The translations under genes and the position numbers were made by a program. This document shows, one piece after another, positions 18,776 through 27,835 of a DNA stretch of 64,000 nucleotides. This stretch comes from Desulfobacteraceae bacterium (GTDB taxonomy: Bacteria > Desulfobacterota > Desulfobacteria > Desulfobacterales > Desulfosarcinaceae): contig JAAERL010001167.1 of assembly GCA_024230435.1 (NCBI GenBank), positions 1 to 64,000 on the forward strand. The letters are read 5' to 3'. Every line of letters begins with the position of its first letter. Position 1 is the first letter of the stretch. Below the pieces are notes generated by a model, which searched no databases, was not told the origin of the DNA, and saw only the letters and a list, made by a program, of their open reading frames with translations.

Positions 18776-20508
18776 CCGCTACCTCTGAATCTGCTGGAAA
18801 CCCTGAGTTTTTTTACATCAGTGCCGGGAGCGATATCGAGACAACTCAAGGTTTCTTTAACAATTTGCTTAAACGCCGGAGCCGCCGCCAAGCCGCCATA
18901 TAAGCTTTTCCTGGGTTCGTCCACCACCACCAAAACGGCCAAAGCCGGATTTTCCGCGGGAGCAAAGCCGAGAAAAGAGGCCACATAGCGATCTTTGGCA
19001 TATTTGCCTGTGGCATCAATCTTTTGAGCAGTTCCGGTTTTACCACAAACTGAATAACCTTCCAATGCGGCTCTTTCCCCTGTTCCGCCAGAGGCAATTA
19101 CCGTCTTCATAATTCGCCGTATGATACGGGATGTTTCAGCAGACACAACCCGCCTGATAATATCATGATTTACAGTGCGAACCGTTCTGCCATTGGAATC
19201 GGTTACCGCCTTTACAATATAAGGACGCATCATAACGCCATCATTGGCCAAAGCGCAAGCAGCCGTAATCAGCTGCAGCGCAGTTGCCGAAACCCCTTGC
19301 CCAAAAGCAATGGCAGCAGTATCAACGCGAGTCCAGCGCCGAAAATGGGGTAAACTGCCGGCGGATTCACCCGGACAATCAATTTTTGTACGATTTCCAA
19401 AGCCAAATGATTGCAAATAGTCATGATAATTTTTCTGACCGACCTTTTCGATAATCTTTACCGTTCCGATATTGCTGGAATATTTGATAATTTGCTGTAA
19501 AGAAAGCCATCCGTGGGGTTTGGTGTCGTTTACGGTGTGCCCTCCCAAAGCATAGCTTCCGTTTTCGCAATAAAAAATCGTATTGACATTGCTGACCCCA
19601 TTTTCAAGAGCTGCGGCCGCACTGAATATTTTCATGGTTGAGCCGGGTTCAAACGGATCTGTAATCGCCCTGTTGCGCCAAAGCGTGCGATCGTACTTTC
19701 GAAACGTGTTAGGATTAAAAAACGGATAATGAGCTACGGCCAGCAAAGCGCCGGTTTGGGGCTCCATGACGATAGCCATCCCGCTAACCGCCTCATTTTC
19801 AGTAACGGCCTGGGCCAGGGCGTTTTCCACAATATATTGGATCTGCCGGTCAATGGTCAGTATCAGATTATTGCCTGCCCGGCTCTCGGCTACCCATTGA
19901 TCGGTTTCAAAACCCCGCCCGAGAGCATCCTTGAGCATCGTAATTGTATACTCTTCGCCCTTCAAATCCTTATCAAAGTAAAATTCCAATCCTTCCAGGC
20001 CATGTCCGTCGATGCCTGTAAAGCCAAGCAATTGAGCGGCCAGTGTAGTATTTGGATAAAACCGGCTATGCCCGGATAAAAAGTCAATGCCTTTTATTTT
20101 ATATTTCTTAACAGCGTTGACCTGCCTGGGCGTGGCCTGCCGTTTTAGCCATACAAAAGAGCGTTTGGAGGCAAGCTTTTGTTCAACGTGTTTTTTGGGC
20201 ACGCCCAGGGCCTTGGCAAGCTTGGCGGCCGCTTGGAGTTTATTTTCCACCATGGGCGGATAAGCGGCCACCGAAGTTGTCTCAATACTGACAGCCATGG
20301 CTTGATGACGCCTGTCGTAAATCGCTCCGCGCTTGCCGTGAATGGTCAATTCCCGTTCATATTGAACCGCAGCCTTATTCGACAACCAGGGTCCCCGGTA
20401 AATTTGCAAATAGCCCGCCCTGGCGCCGATTACTGCCAGCCAAAGCATAAACAAAGCCACTACAATAGCTGTCCGCGATGCATATCCTTTGTTTGTTTTT
20501 TTCGTCAT
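18772..20508 (-). CDS. ftsI: Septal peptidoglycan transpeptidase FtsI/PBP3
   Basis: 578 residues. It has one N-terminal membrane helix (about 12-33), then a PBP dimerisation domain and a transpeptidase domain in the periplasm. Catalytic motifs are complete: STMK (S290), SSN (344-346) and KTGT (490-493). No PASTA repeats are present, consistent with a Gram-negative PBP3. The ATG at 20508 overlaps the ftsL stop. It cross-links septal wall made by FtsW. Confidence 0.97.
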   Translation of the reverse strand: MTKKTNKGYASRTAIVVALFMLWLAVIGARAGYLQIYRGPWLSNKAAVQYERELTIHGKRGAIYDRRHQAMAVSIETTSVAAYPPMVENKLQAAAKLAKALGVPKKHVEQKLASKRSFVWLKRQATPRQVNAVKKYKIKGIDFLSGHSRFYPNTTLAAQLLGFTGIDGHGLEGLEFYFDKDLKGEEYTITMLKDALGRGFETDQWVAESRAGNNLILTIDRQIQYIVENALAQAVTENEAVSGMAIVMEPQTGALLAVAHYPFFNPNTFRKYDRTLWRNRAITDPFEPGSTMKIFSAAAALENGVSNVNTIFYCENGSYALGGHTVNDTKPHGWLSLQQIIKYSSNIGTVKIIEKVGQKNYHDYLQSFGFGNRTKIDCPGESAGSLPHFRRWTRVDTAAIAFGQGVSATALQLITAACALANDGVMMRPYIVKAVTDSNGRTVRTVNHDIIRRVVSAETSRIIRRIMKTVIASGGTGERAALEGYSVCGKTGTAQKIDATGKYAKDRYVASFLGFAPAENPALAVLVVVDEPRKSLYGGLAAAPAFKQIVKETLSCLDIAPGTDVKKLRVSSRFRGSG

Positions 20509-20804
20509 GGCAACACGATAATCTGCCGATGTTCCGGCATCTTCATTTTTAACCGGGTTCGTGCGATATGCGATATCCTTTCGGGCGCTTTTAACCTCGC
20601 CATCTCTATTTTCAAACTATTGTTCAGCGTTTTGAGCTTTTTCGCCTGCCGCGAGACCTGCCCTATGCATATTCCCACCTGAACGTATTGAACCCGGCAC
20701 CAAGTATAAAACAGCAACTCAGCAATAAACAGACTCAACACAATTACCCACGTGCCCGTCATGCGTTTACCTTTGGGCGTTGCTTTTTTTTTATTGACCG
20801 CCAT
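20505..20804 (-). CDS. ftsL: Cell division protein FtsL-like
   Basis: 99 residues from the ATG at 20804, which has a GGAG ribosome site; a longer frame to 20840 adds 12 unlikely residues. The layout is that of FtsL: basic cytoplasmic N-terminus, one membrane helix (about 18-38), then a periplasmic leucine-zipper-like coiled coil ending in a RISHIARTRLKMKMPE segment. Sequence identity in this family is low, so the call relies on topology and on position between rsmH and ftsI. Confidence 0.85.
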   Translation of the reverse strand: MAVNKKKATPKGKRMTGTWVIVLSLFIAELLFYTWCRVQYVQVGICIGQVSRQAKKLKTLNNSLKIEMARLKAPERISHIARTRLKMKMPEHRQIIVLP

Positions 20805-20876
20805 ACCTGCTCCGTGGATTGAAATACAATTAAAATACAATTATCCCTAATACCGGAGATGCTGTGAGGACGGGCT

Positions 20877-21827
20877 TCAGCTTAAAGATAGTTTTTCGAT
20901 GGCCCTGAGCCGTGTGCTGCGAGCCATGGGGTTCCGGCTGATTTCGTCCTGACTTGGCTTCACCGCCTTTTTCGTAATCAATCGCGCCTGACGCTGGTGA
21001 TTGCACGCGCATATGGGCAGACCCGGCGGACAAATGCACCTCGTGGCCAGCTTCTTGAAGTATTGTTTCACCAGCCGGTCCTCCAGGGAATGAAATGATA
21101 ACACCACCAAACGTCCTCCGGGTTTCAAAAGTCCGACAGCCAAAGGCAAAATAGTTTTCAGCCTTTCCAGCTCTTTGTTAACAACAATCCGTAAAGCCAT
21201 AAAAACTCGCGTGGCCGGATGAATTTTGTGTCTTCCTCCCGGGCGCCGCCGTACGGTTTTAATTATCAAATCGGACAGTTGACGTGATGTTTTAATAGGG
21301 GCACGCTTCCTTTGCGCCACCACCGCTCGTGCTATGGGCTTGGCCCATCGTTCTTCGCCGTAATCCTTAAAAATGCGTGCAAGCTGGTCTTCTTTGAATG
21401 TATTGAGAAGATCGTCCGCCCGCGTTTTAACACGTATGTCCATTCTCATGTCCAAGGGTTCGTCTTTCTGGAAACTAAACCCGCGGCCACTCGACTCTAA
21501 TTGGTATTGCGACATACCTAAGTCGAGTAGAATTCCATGGACGGAGTCGATCTTCAACTGAGCCAGATATTCAGGCAAGCGATCAAAATTTCCATGGAAC
21601 AAACGTATATTTTCAGCAAAAGAGCCAAGCCTTTCTGAGGCGTTGGCTATGGCATCGGCATCCTGATCGATACCAATGAATAAACCACCAGGTAATATCT
21701 TTTCACAAATCGTCCGGGCATGACCTGCGCCACCCAGCGTACCGTCTACAAAAATGCCCCCCGGACGGCAGGCTAAACACTCTAAGGCTTCTTCAAGCAT
21801 TGCGCTTTCATGCCTGTAGGTAACCAT
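20877..21827 (-). CDS. rsmH: 16S rRNA (cytosine-1402-N4)-methyltransferase RsmH
   Basis: 316 residues (MraW). It methylates C1402 of 16S rRNA with SAM. The SAM motif DGTLGGAGHA, LLDLGMSQYQLE, GRGFSFQKDEPLDMRM, RVFMALRIVVNKEL and LSFHSLEDRLVKQYF are all characteristic. It lies 3 bases downstream of mraZ and 72 bases upstream of ftsL. Confidence 0.98.
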   Translation of the reverse strand: MVTYRHESAMLEEALECLACRPGGIFVDGTLGGAGHARTICEKILPGGLFIGIDQDADAIANASERLGSFAENIRLFHGNFDRLPEYLAQLKIDSVHGILLDLGMSQYQLESSGRGFSFQKDEPLDMRMDIRVKTRADDLLNTFKEDQLARIFKDYGEERWAKPIARAVVAQRKRAPIKTSRQLSDLIIKTVRRRPGGRHKIHPATRVFMALRIVVNKELERLKTILPLAVGLLKPGGRLVVLSFHSLEDRLVKQYFKKLATRCICPPGLPICACNHQRQARLITKKAVKPSQDEISRNPMARSTRLRAIEKLSLS

Positions 21828-21830
21828 ATA

Positions 21831-22277
21831 TCACAACCCTAATCTGGCAATTTCTTCGTGAACAACCCCCTTTTGCAAATCGATTTCCATCTGGCCGTTT
21901 TCTTTATCCCAATTTTCACGAGACCAGATTTCAAAATGATCCAGCAAACCGACCAATACTATCTCTTTAACTAAAGCGGCATAATCACGCAGCGTTGGCG
22001 GGATCAACACCCTGCCCTGCTTATCGCAGTTACATTCAAAAGCGCCGCCCACAAAATATCTCCGGATACGGCGCATATTCTTGCTCATGTCGGCTAAACT
22101 TAATATACGTTCTTCGATTTTGTTCCATTCGGCCAATGTGTAAAAAAAGAGGCTTTTATCCATGCGGGTGATCATCACAGCATCTCTACCGCTTGCCTTT
22201 ATAACATCTTTAAACCGGGACGGTATGATAATGCGCCCCTTATCGTCGATGGTATGAATGGAACTGCCTCGAAACAT
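21831..22277 (-). CDS. mraZ: Transcriptional regulator MraZ
   Basis: 148 residues with two SpoVT/AbrB-like half-domains, each with the DxKGR-type core (DDKGRIIIPSRF near the N-terminus, CDKQGRVLIPPTLRD in the middle). MraZ forms a ring-shaped oligomer and binds short direct repeats in front of its own operon. It is the first gene of the dcw cluster here, and candidate binding repeats lie just upstream. Confidence 0.97.
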   Translation of the reverse strand: MFRGSSIHTIDDKGRIIIPSRFKDVIKASGRDAVMITRMDKSLFFYTLAEWNKIEERILSLADMSKNMRRIRRYFVGGAFECNCDKQGRVLIPPTLRDYAALVKEIVLVGLLDHFEIWSRENWDKENGQMEIDLQKGVVHEEIARLGL

Positions 22278-22281
22278 AAAT

Positions 22282-22300
22282 CACCATATTGCTCCACTTT
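22282..22300 (-). promoter_or_regulatory. Candidate MraZ binding repeats upstream of mraZ
   Basis: On the minus strand AAAGTGGAG and TGGTG form TGGAG-N5-TGGTG (TGGAG at 22292-22296, TGGTG at 22282-22286), a 10-base period as in known MraZ boxes. They end within about 5 bases of the start codon, overlapping the ribosome-binding region. A similar pair, TGGCG-N5-TGGAG, is on the plus strand at 22405-22419. Confidence 0.4.
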
Positions 22301-22307
22301 GAATCAC

Positions 22308-22334
22308 ATAATATCAGCATCACTAATAAGTCAA
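22308..22334 (-). promoter_or_regulatory. Candidate dcw cluster promoter
   Basis: Minus strand TTGACT (22329-22334) with TATTAT (22308-22313) at a 15-base spacing, or TATGTG (22305-22310) at 18. It lies immediately upstream of the putative MraZ boxes. Spacing is not ideal in either reading. The rest of 22335-22859 is AT-rich with no gene that I can support. Confidence 0.35.
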
Positions 22335-22859
22335 GAAAAAATTCATATCTGGAAGCTAACTAATCGTTTATATATATTTGATGTTAAAAGGATATTATCA
22401 ATTGTGGCGTAAAGTGGAGCGCCAATTGCAATCAATTGTATTGCATGTATTGCAGAAAAAATTAGATAACAATTCTGAAAAACGCATACCGGCAATGCCG
22501 TCAGTCCAAAACGTAAAGATTCAGGGATAATTGTCTGTTTGGCAATTCCAAGACCCAAGGCTAACGCCGGAAACTTGGAAGAGTCAAATCAGCCCGTTGT
22601 ATTATCTTGATCTTAAATCGTGTTTTCGGCTATATTTGCTAACTTGTTGACGTCATATGCATGACGGAGTTTTCTTTGGTATTAGCGTTGGATTGAGAAA
22701 ACATTGCGATTTCATTTTCTTAGAATCTTGGACGCTACAAATTACCCGATATTGAGAAGACAACAGATTGCATTCTGCTTAGAATAGGAAAACATATTTT
22801 TAAGAGGCGCCGTTTTCCCTGCGGCATAATTGCCGTAGTCTCTGCGATGTTTGGTTTTG

Positions 22860-23576
22860 ATGAATCAGAAACATTCAACTAACAACAATACAGGATCGGC
22901 CGCGGCCATCATACAGCCCGGCCGAAGCCAGGACGATGATGCTTTAACGGCATCGGTTCGTAAGATTGCCCAAAAGGCTTTCACCGATGCGCGTGGAAGC
23001 CATGATTGGGATCATAGCTTGCGAGTTGTGGCGCTATGTGAGCGCATTGGGCCCTTGGAAAACGCAGACATGCTTGTGTTAAGGCCAGCAGCCTACCTGC
23101 ATGATATCGGCAGAGCGGCACAGGATGCATCCAATGGATCGATTTGCCATGCCGTCAAAGGAGCCCGGATTACAAGTGATCTTCTTGAACCCATGCCTTT
23201 GAGCCATGCTCGTAAAGAGAACATCATCCATTGCGTTCGCAGCCACCGTTTTAGAGACAGACATCGCCCAAAAACCAAAGAGGCCATGGTCTTGTTCGAT
23301 GCCGATAAACTTGACGCCATTGGAGCAGTGGGCATCGCACGGGCATATCTGTTTGCAGGCGAGTTGGGAGCCTGCCTTCACAATTATGATATTCCCGTGG
23401 AAAAAGCCGAGCCTTATTCCAAAAACGATACCGGTTTCCGTGAATATGCCGTCAAACTGTCAAAGATTAAAAACCGAATTTTGACAAAAGAGGGGCAGCG
23501 GCTGGCTAATGAACGGCACGCATTTATGGAAGCGTTCTTTAAACGTTTTTTACTGGAAATTAAAGGAAAAGACTAA
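22860..23576 (+). CDS. HD-domain phosphohydrolase
   Basis: 238 residues from the ATG at 22860; a TTG at 22851 is an alternative and no clear ribosome site marks either. The HD metal-binding residues are visible: HDWDH near 48-52, HDIGR at 81-85 and a distal DADKLDAIG segment. The pattern fits small HD proteins of the YedJ type, which hydrolyse phosphoesters of unknown natural substrate. It is divergent from mraZ and is followed by repeats, so it is probably monocistronic. Confidence 0.85.
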   Translation: MNQKHSTNNNTGSAAAIIQPGRSQDDDALTASVRKIAQKAFTDARGSHDWDHSLRVVALCERIGPLENADMLVLRPAAYLHDIGRAAQDASNGSICHAVKGARITSDLLEPMPLSHARKENIIHCVRSHRFRDRHRPKTKEAMVLFDADKLDAIGAVGIARAYLFAGELGACLHNYDIPVEKAEPYSKNDTGFREYAVKLSKIKNRILTKEGQRLANERHAFMEAFFKRFLLEIKGKD

Positions 23577-23614
23577 ATAGAGACTATCTGTGAAATAGAA
23601 AAATTTATTCGAGA

Positions 23615-23776
23615 TAAGGCGATTGGCGGCAAAAAAAATATAGCATCTTAACAGATACCTTATTGCGTAGGATTTTTTTTCGTCTTCAAGGCGCGCCAAA
23701 GTTTGCATACTTAACGTATTCGCACCTTTGGCATAACACACAAGACGGGAAAAAAGACATGCAAGACGGTATATTG
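23615..23776 (+). repeat. Dispersed repeat family A, copy 1
   Basis: It starts TAAGGCGATTGGCGGCAAAA, continues with ATAGCATCTTA and TTCAAGGCGCGCCAAAG, and ends CACAAGACGGGAAAAAAGAC then ATGCAAGACGGTATATT. The inner part can fold because CCAAAG pairs with CTTTGG. It directly follows a family B end (23576-23614), so two repeat types are nested. Together they occupy the gap before the IMP cyclohydrolase gene. Confidence 0.8.
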
Positions 23777-23905
23777 TTTACTAACTTCAATCCAGCAAGT
23801 ATTGCCTATTGTTGCATCATGCTAATGCCTGCAACTATCAACAGGAAAAAGGAGGCGGTGTTTGCACTGTGGCATAAATGCCGGAGTCTTCACACCGAAT
23901 TTTAG

Positions 23906-24583
23906 ATGACAATCAATGTAGTTCAAAAGATAGACGACATAGTACCGGTTCGCCATGTTTTAATCAGTGTTTCCGATAAAACCGGACTGGATGTTCTGGT
24001 TCCCCAATTAGTCAAAATCAATCCCAAGGTGCGTATTTTTTCCACTGGAGGTACGTATAGCCGGATCAAAGACATTTTGGGCGCCGCGGCCGATAATTGC
24101 CTTGTCCAGGTTTCAGATTATACAGGTCAGCCGGAAACTCAGGGCGGATTAGTAAAAACCCTTGATTTCAAAATCTATTTGGGTTTATTGACGGAAAAAT
24201 ATAACGATGCTCATCAAGATGATTTAAAACGCACCAATGCCGTTGCCATCGATATGGTAGCCGTAAACCTGTATCCTTTCCGGGAAACTGTTGCCAAACC
24301 GGACATCAGCCCGGAAAATGCCCGCGGCAACATTGATATTGGCGGACCGTGCATGATACGCGCGTCAGCTAAAAATTATATCCGGGTGGCCAGTGTTGTT
24401 GACCCTGCAGATTACGATCGCATAATACGCGAATTAGCTCTAAACCAGGGCTGCACGAGTTTGAAACTGCGTTTCGATTTGGCCCGTAAAGCGTTTGACC
24501 ATACGGCAGAATATGACCGCGCCATTGCTGATTACCTGGCCAAACAGACCGATGCGCAAATCAGCGGATGCTATACTTCTTAG
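23906..24583 (+). CDS. IMP cyclohydrolase (PurH N-terminal domain as a separate protein)
   Basis: 225 residues. It closes FAICAR to IMP, the last step of purine synthesis. The MGS-like fold is recognisable: VLISVSDKTGLDVLV, IFSTGGTYSRI, VSDYTGQPETQGGLVKTL and NIDIGGPCMIRASAKN. In most bacteria this is the N-terminal half of PurH; here it ends in its own stop, which lies in a family D repeat (TTAGAGCTTGTTTGGGAA). The transformylase is the next gene. The TTAG-derived end suggests that the last residues (GCYTS) may be repeat-derived. Confidence 0.93.
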   Translation: MTINVVQKIDDIVPVRHVLISVSDKTGLDVLVPQLVKINPKVRIFSTGGTYSRIKDILGAAADNCLVQVSDYTGQPETQGGLVKTLDFKIYLGLLTEKYNDAHQDDLKRTNAVAIDMVAVNLYPFRETVAKPDISPENARGNIDIGGPCMIRASAKNYIRVASVVDPADYDRIIRELALNQGCTSLKLRFDLARKAFDHTAEYDRAIADYLAKQTDAQISGCYTS

Positions 24584-24612
24584 AGCTTGTTTGGGAAATA
24601 AGCTCTTAACCA
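24583..24612 (+). repeat. Short family D hairpin between the two PurH-domain genes
   Basis: GAGCTT at 24584-24589 pairs with AAGCTC around GTTTGGGAAAT, with further weak pairing outside. The start of the repeat supplies the TAG stop of the IMP cyclohydrolase gene. It could also act as a processing or termination hairpin inside the purine transcript. Confidence 0.5.
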
Positions 24613-24644
24613 AAGCCCATTCAGAAAAACCAAGGAGACCTTCG

Positions 24645-25895
24645 ATGGCTGAAGACTTAAAAAAAATGTACCGCACAATTGTTGAAGATAATTTTCCGTC
24701 CAAAATGGAAATCAGTTTTGTTGAAGATAAGCAGCGCCAAACCCTTTTTTACGAAAAAGTTTTATGGACTGTTGACGGTGTAGAAAAAGGATTGCGGTAC
24801 GGAGAAAATCCCGGTCAGCCAGCCGCCCTGTACAAGCTGATCAACGGCAACCTTATTTTGGGTGAAACACGCACAATTTTACCAGGTAATTATCTGGTAT
24901 CGGATATTGAATTGCTTCAATCCGGCAAACATCCCGGCAAAACGAACCTGACAGATGCGGACAATGCACTTAATATTATACGTTATTTCACGGACAAAGC
25001 CACAGCGGTCATTGTAAAACATAACAATCCCTGCGGAGCCGCCCAGGCCGATACGCTGGAACAAGCATACATCAAAGCCAATCTGGCCGACCGGCTCGCC
25101 GCATTTGGGGGATGCATCGGCCTAAACCACCCGGTTGATCTTGCAACCGCTGAGGCCATATCTCATCAGTATGCCGAAGTGGTGGTGGCCCCGGACTTTG
25201 AAGAAGGGGTTATGGACATTTTCAGCCGTAAACCCAATCTGAGGGTTATTCAAATCAACAACATCAGCAGACTGCAGCAGTTTGTGGGACAGCGTTGCGT
25301 TGAATTCAAAAGCCTAATTGACGGCGGCATCGTAGCGCAATGGTCTTTTGTTCCAAACACCCTTACAAAGCAAGATCTCAAACCGGCCCAATGCGAATAC
25401 AAAGGCCGGACCTGCCAGGTCAATCGTCAACCCACGGAACATGAATACCAGGATTTGTTATTCGGCTGGTTTATCGAATCGGGCGTTACCTCCAATTCGG
25501 TTCTTTATGTAAAAGATTTGGTTACCATTGGTATCGGCGCCGGGGAGCAAGATCGTGTGGGTGTCGCCCAAATCGCCAGAGATAAAGCCTATCGCAAACT
25601 TACCGACCGGTATTGTTTCGAGCAGTTTGGCGTCGCTTTCAACGAGCTCAAAGATGAAGATAAACGCAAAGACCTTGAATCGCGGGTTGTCCGGGAAAAA
25701 GGAGGCTTAACCGGCTCTTCTATGGTCAGTGACGCTTTTTTTCCTTTTAGGGACGGCATAGACGTGGGCTTGCGAGAGGGCGTTTGCGCTGTCATTCAAC
25801 CGGGTGGATCAAATAATGACTATCAATCAATTCAAGCCTGCAACGAATACAAAGCAACCATGGTTTACACCGGGCAGCGCAGTTTTAAACATTAG
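24645..25895 (+). CDS. purH: AICAR transformylase (PurH C-terminal domain as a separate protein)
   Basis: 416 residues from the ATG at 24645, which follows AAGGAGA; the frame is open further upstream but has no good start. It transfers formyl from 10-formyl-THF to AICAR. Diagnostic motifs are RYGENPGQPAALY, AVIVKHNNPCGAA, AFGGCIGLN, GEQDRVGVAQIA and SDAFFPFRDGID. The IMP cyclohydrolase is encoded separately just upstream, so the bifunctional PurH is split. A residue segment of about 40 before the conserved domain is extra. Confidence 0.94.
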   Translation: MAEDLKKMYRTIVEDNFPSKMEISFVEDKQRQTLFYEKVLWTVDGVEKGLRYGENPGQPAALYKLINGNLILGETRTILPGNYLVSDIELLQSGKHPGKTNLTDADNALNIIRYFTDKATAVIVKHNNPCGAAQADTLEQAYIKANLADRLAAFGGCIGLNHPVDLATAEAISHQYAEVVVAPDFEEGVMDIFSRKPNLRVIQINNISRLQQFVGQRCVEFKSLIDGGIVAQWSFVPNTLTKQDLKPAQCEYKGRTCQVNRQPTEHEYQDLLFGWFIESGVTSNSVLYVKDLVTIGIGAGEQDRVGVAQIARDKAYRKLTDRYCFEQFGVAFNELKDEDKRKDLESRVVREKGGLTGSSMVSDAFFPFRDGIDVGLREGVCAVIQPGGSNNDYQSIQACNEYKATMVYTGQRSFKH

Positions 25896-25911
25896 TTTTT
25901 AAACATAAGTA

Positions 25912-26070
25912 TAGTGTCCATCCATAATTGGCCAATTTGCCCGATATCATCGTTGTGCGCGAAAAATTTTATCCCTGCAATATCGCCGCTTCGGAATATC
26001 GATCAGATGTCGTGGGCAAAATTTTTCGTACACGTTGATCCCGAACAAATTTTCCTGTTTCGCCGATGGA
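25912..26070 (+). repeat. Dispersed repeat family B, copy 1 (MITE-like)
   Basis: The left end TAGTGTCCATCCATAATTGG and the right end (reading out) TTTCGCCGATGGA match the ends of the repeats at 57506-57593 and 59354-59530. The interior CGTTGTGCGCGAAAAATTTT also recurs at 59400. It fills the gap between the AICAR transformylase gene and the antiporter. Confidence 0.75.
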
Positions 26071-26100
26071 AACTACTCTAAAAATCAGGTGCTAAATTTT

Positions 26101-27165
26101 ATGATTCGATGGATTGTTAGCGAAACCGCTTTGCAACAGCTTTTGTCTGGCGCGCCTGTCTATCTTTTGCTTGTAATTACCGGCGTATGTATAATTACGT
26201 TGTCAAAAGGCGCCGACTGGATGGTTGATGGAATTGTTTGCCTGGCGCGGCGAACCGGGGTACCAAAAATTGTTATCAGTGCGACCATTGTCTCGCTGGG
26301 CACTACGGCGCCTGAAGCTTTTGTATCCGTTATGGCCGCTTTTTTGGGCAATCCCGGCCTGGCTCTTGGCAACGGAGTCGGCTCAATTATCGCCGACACG
26401 GGTTTAATCTTTGGTTTAACCTGCATGATCACCAGAATTCCCATTAACCGGTTTATCCTGAACCGTATGGGCTGGGTTCAGGTTGGCTCCGCGACACTGC
26501 TTGTAGTTGTGGCCTCAGCCATAGCCCTGACGGCCACCGGTACTCCCATGTTTCCGCGATGGGCAGGAGTGCTGTTTCTCATGCTTCTGGGCGGCTATAT
26601 GTATCTTGTCTACCGGTGGTCCTTGCAAGGCGGCGGCCAACTGGAAAAAAACAGTCAGGAGGCTGACGATGCATCGGAAAAATTTCAGGCATCCGTGCTC
26701 ATGCCAACTTTAAAAATGTTCGGCGGACTGACAGTGGTTATTGTTTCGGCACGATTTTTAGTGCCGGCAGCTGCTGAAATAGCAGTTCGCATAGGTGTTC
26801 CGGAAGATGTCATTGCAGCTACCATGGTGGCGTTCGGGACATCTTTGCCGGAGCTGACCACGGCTATAGCGGCAATTCGCCGAAAGCACCCTGAAATCGT
26901 GGTCGGCAACGTGGTAGGAGCCGATGTATTAAACTGCCTTTTTGTTATTGGCGCTGCTGCAACGGCAAGACCTTTGGCTATTCCTGATAGCTTTTTCTAT
27001 TTTCATTTCCCGGCCATGCTTTTAATTCTTTATTCATTGCGTGTGTTTATTGCTGTAAACCGACGCAACCGGTTTGCCTCCTGGCAAGGAGCCTGGTTGT
27101 TCATAATTTATTTAATTTATGTAGTTGCACAATATAGTACAACCATCAACTGCGGTAATGCATGA
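26101..27165 (+). CDS. Calcium/sodium antiporter, CaCA family (YrbG-like)
   Basis: 354 residues from the ATG at 26101; the longer frame from 26035 starts inside the repeat and is rejected. About ten membrane helices are arranged as two homologous halves. The alpha-repeats carry the family signature GTTAPEAFVS in half one and GTSLPELTTA in half two, with GNGVGSIIADT and GNVVGADVLN following. It exchanges Na+ or K+ for Ca2+ across the inner membrane. No partner gene is evident. Confidence 0.94.
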   Translation: MIRWIVSETALQQLLSGAPVYLLLVITGVCIITLSKGADWMVDGIVCLARRTGVPKIVISATIVSLGTTAPEAFVSVMAAFLGNPGLALGNGVGSIIADTGLIFGLTCMITRIPINRFILNRMGWVQVGSATLLVVVASAIALTATGTPMFPRWAGVLFLMLLGGYMYLVYRWSLQGGGQLEKNSQEADDASEKFQASVLMPTLKMFGGLTVVIVSARFLVPAAAEIAVRIGVPEDVIAATMVAFGTSLPELTTAIAAIRRKHPEIVVGNVVGADVLNCLFVIGAAATARPLAIPDSFFYFHFPAMLLILYSLRVFIAVNRRNRFASWQGAWLFIIYLIYVVAQYSTTINCGNA

Positions 27166-27204
27166 TGCCGATTGATGCTCAGATAGTAATCAAAGCCATA
27201 GTTA

Positions 27205-27345
27205 ACGGCGAAGCTTGCAAGAACACAGCTTCTGCGCCAGTTAAGGCACAGGCGCCAAGGGCAACCGTGACAGGGTTGCGTTACTGCCAAGGCGCCTTGG
27301 GATGATCCGCCAGCCCCGGAGAGGGGACTTAAACCCGGATAACTT
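27205..27345. ncRNA. Candidate structured RNA or complex hairpin region
   Basis: A GC-rich island inside an AT-rich 670-base gap. It contains nested inverted repeats: GAAGCT/AGCTTC, GGCGCC/GGCGCC enclosing GCAACC/GGGTTGC, and GCCCC/GGGG around GGAGA. I could not match it to a known riboswitch or to a tRNA, although the 3' part vaguely resembles an antisense tRNA T-arm. Strand is unknown. The remaining bases to 27835 hold no other gene that I can support. Confidence 0.3.
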
Positions 27346-27835
27346 CATCAATGCAACCAATATTTGTTATAGCCAAAAACAAAGGGCTCATGTCAGATTC
27401 CGGGGCCATATTATTTTAAACATTACAACCATTTGATTTTATAAAAACATATAGGCAAAAAAACAAGGCCCTGATCATAAACAATATAAAATCAATTGAT
27501 TATTTTCCATATTGAGATTGCAAGACCCTGAAACACAACATAAACCAAATCAAGTTTTTATCTCACAAGGTCCTCTACAGTCAAAAAAACCCGATCAGCG
27601 GGTAATTGCATCATCGGCCCTGCCGTGTTACGATTAAATACTTAGTTTTTGCAAAATGAATGAGAACCCTTTTCTTTTGTTAAAATCATTGCGATTCGAA
27701 TCAAGAATCGCGCATATGAAATTTACACGCTGACCAGCGGATCAATAGTATTCATCCCTTACTAATGTCCATCGCCGATGGGCCTTTACTATTTTAAATT
27801 CACTGAACGATTACCATTACAACAAGGCGGTTTTT

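Noticed and set aside
24495-24644. N-terminal extension of AICAR transformylase
   Set aside because: Overlaps the end of the IMP cyclohydrolase gene; the ATG at 24645 has a clear ribosome site.
26035-26100. N-terminal extension of the CaCA antiporter
   Set aside because: These codons lie within and just after a family B repeat and precede a good membrane-protein start at 26101.
27240-27345. tRNA or known riboswitch
   Set aside because: The T-arm-like GGGACTTAAACCC word lacks a matching acceptor stem, anticodon arm and CCA; no c-di-GMP, cobalamin, Moco or glycine riboswitch core could be matched.
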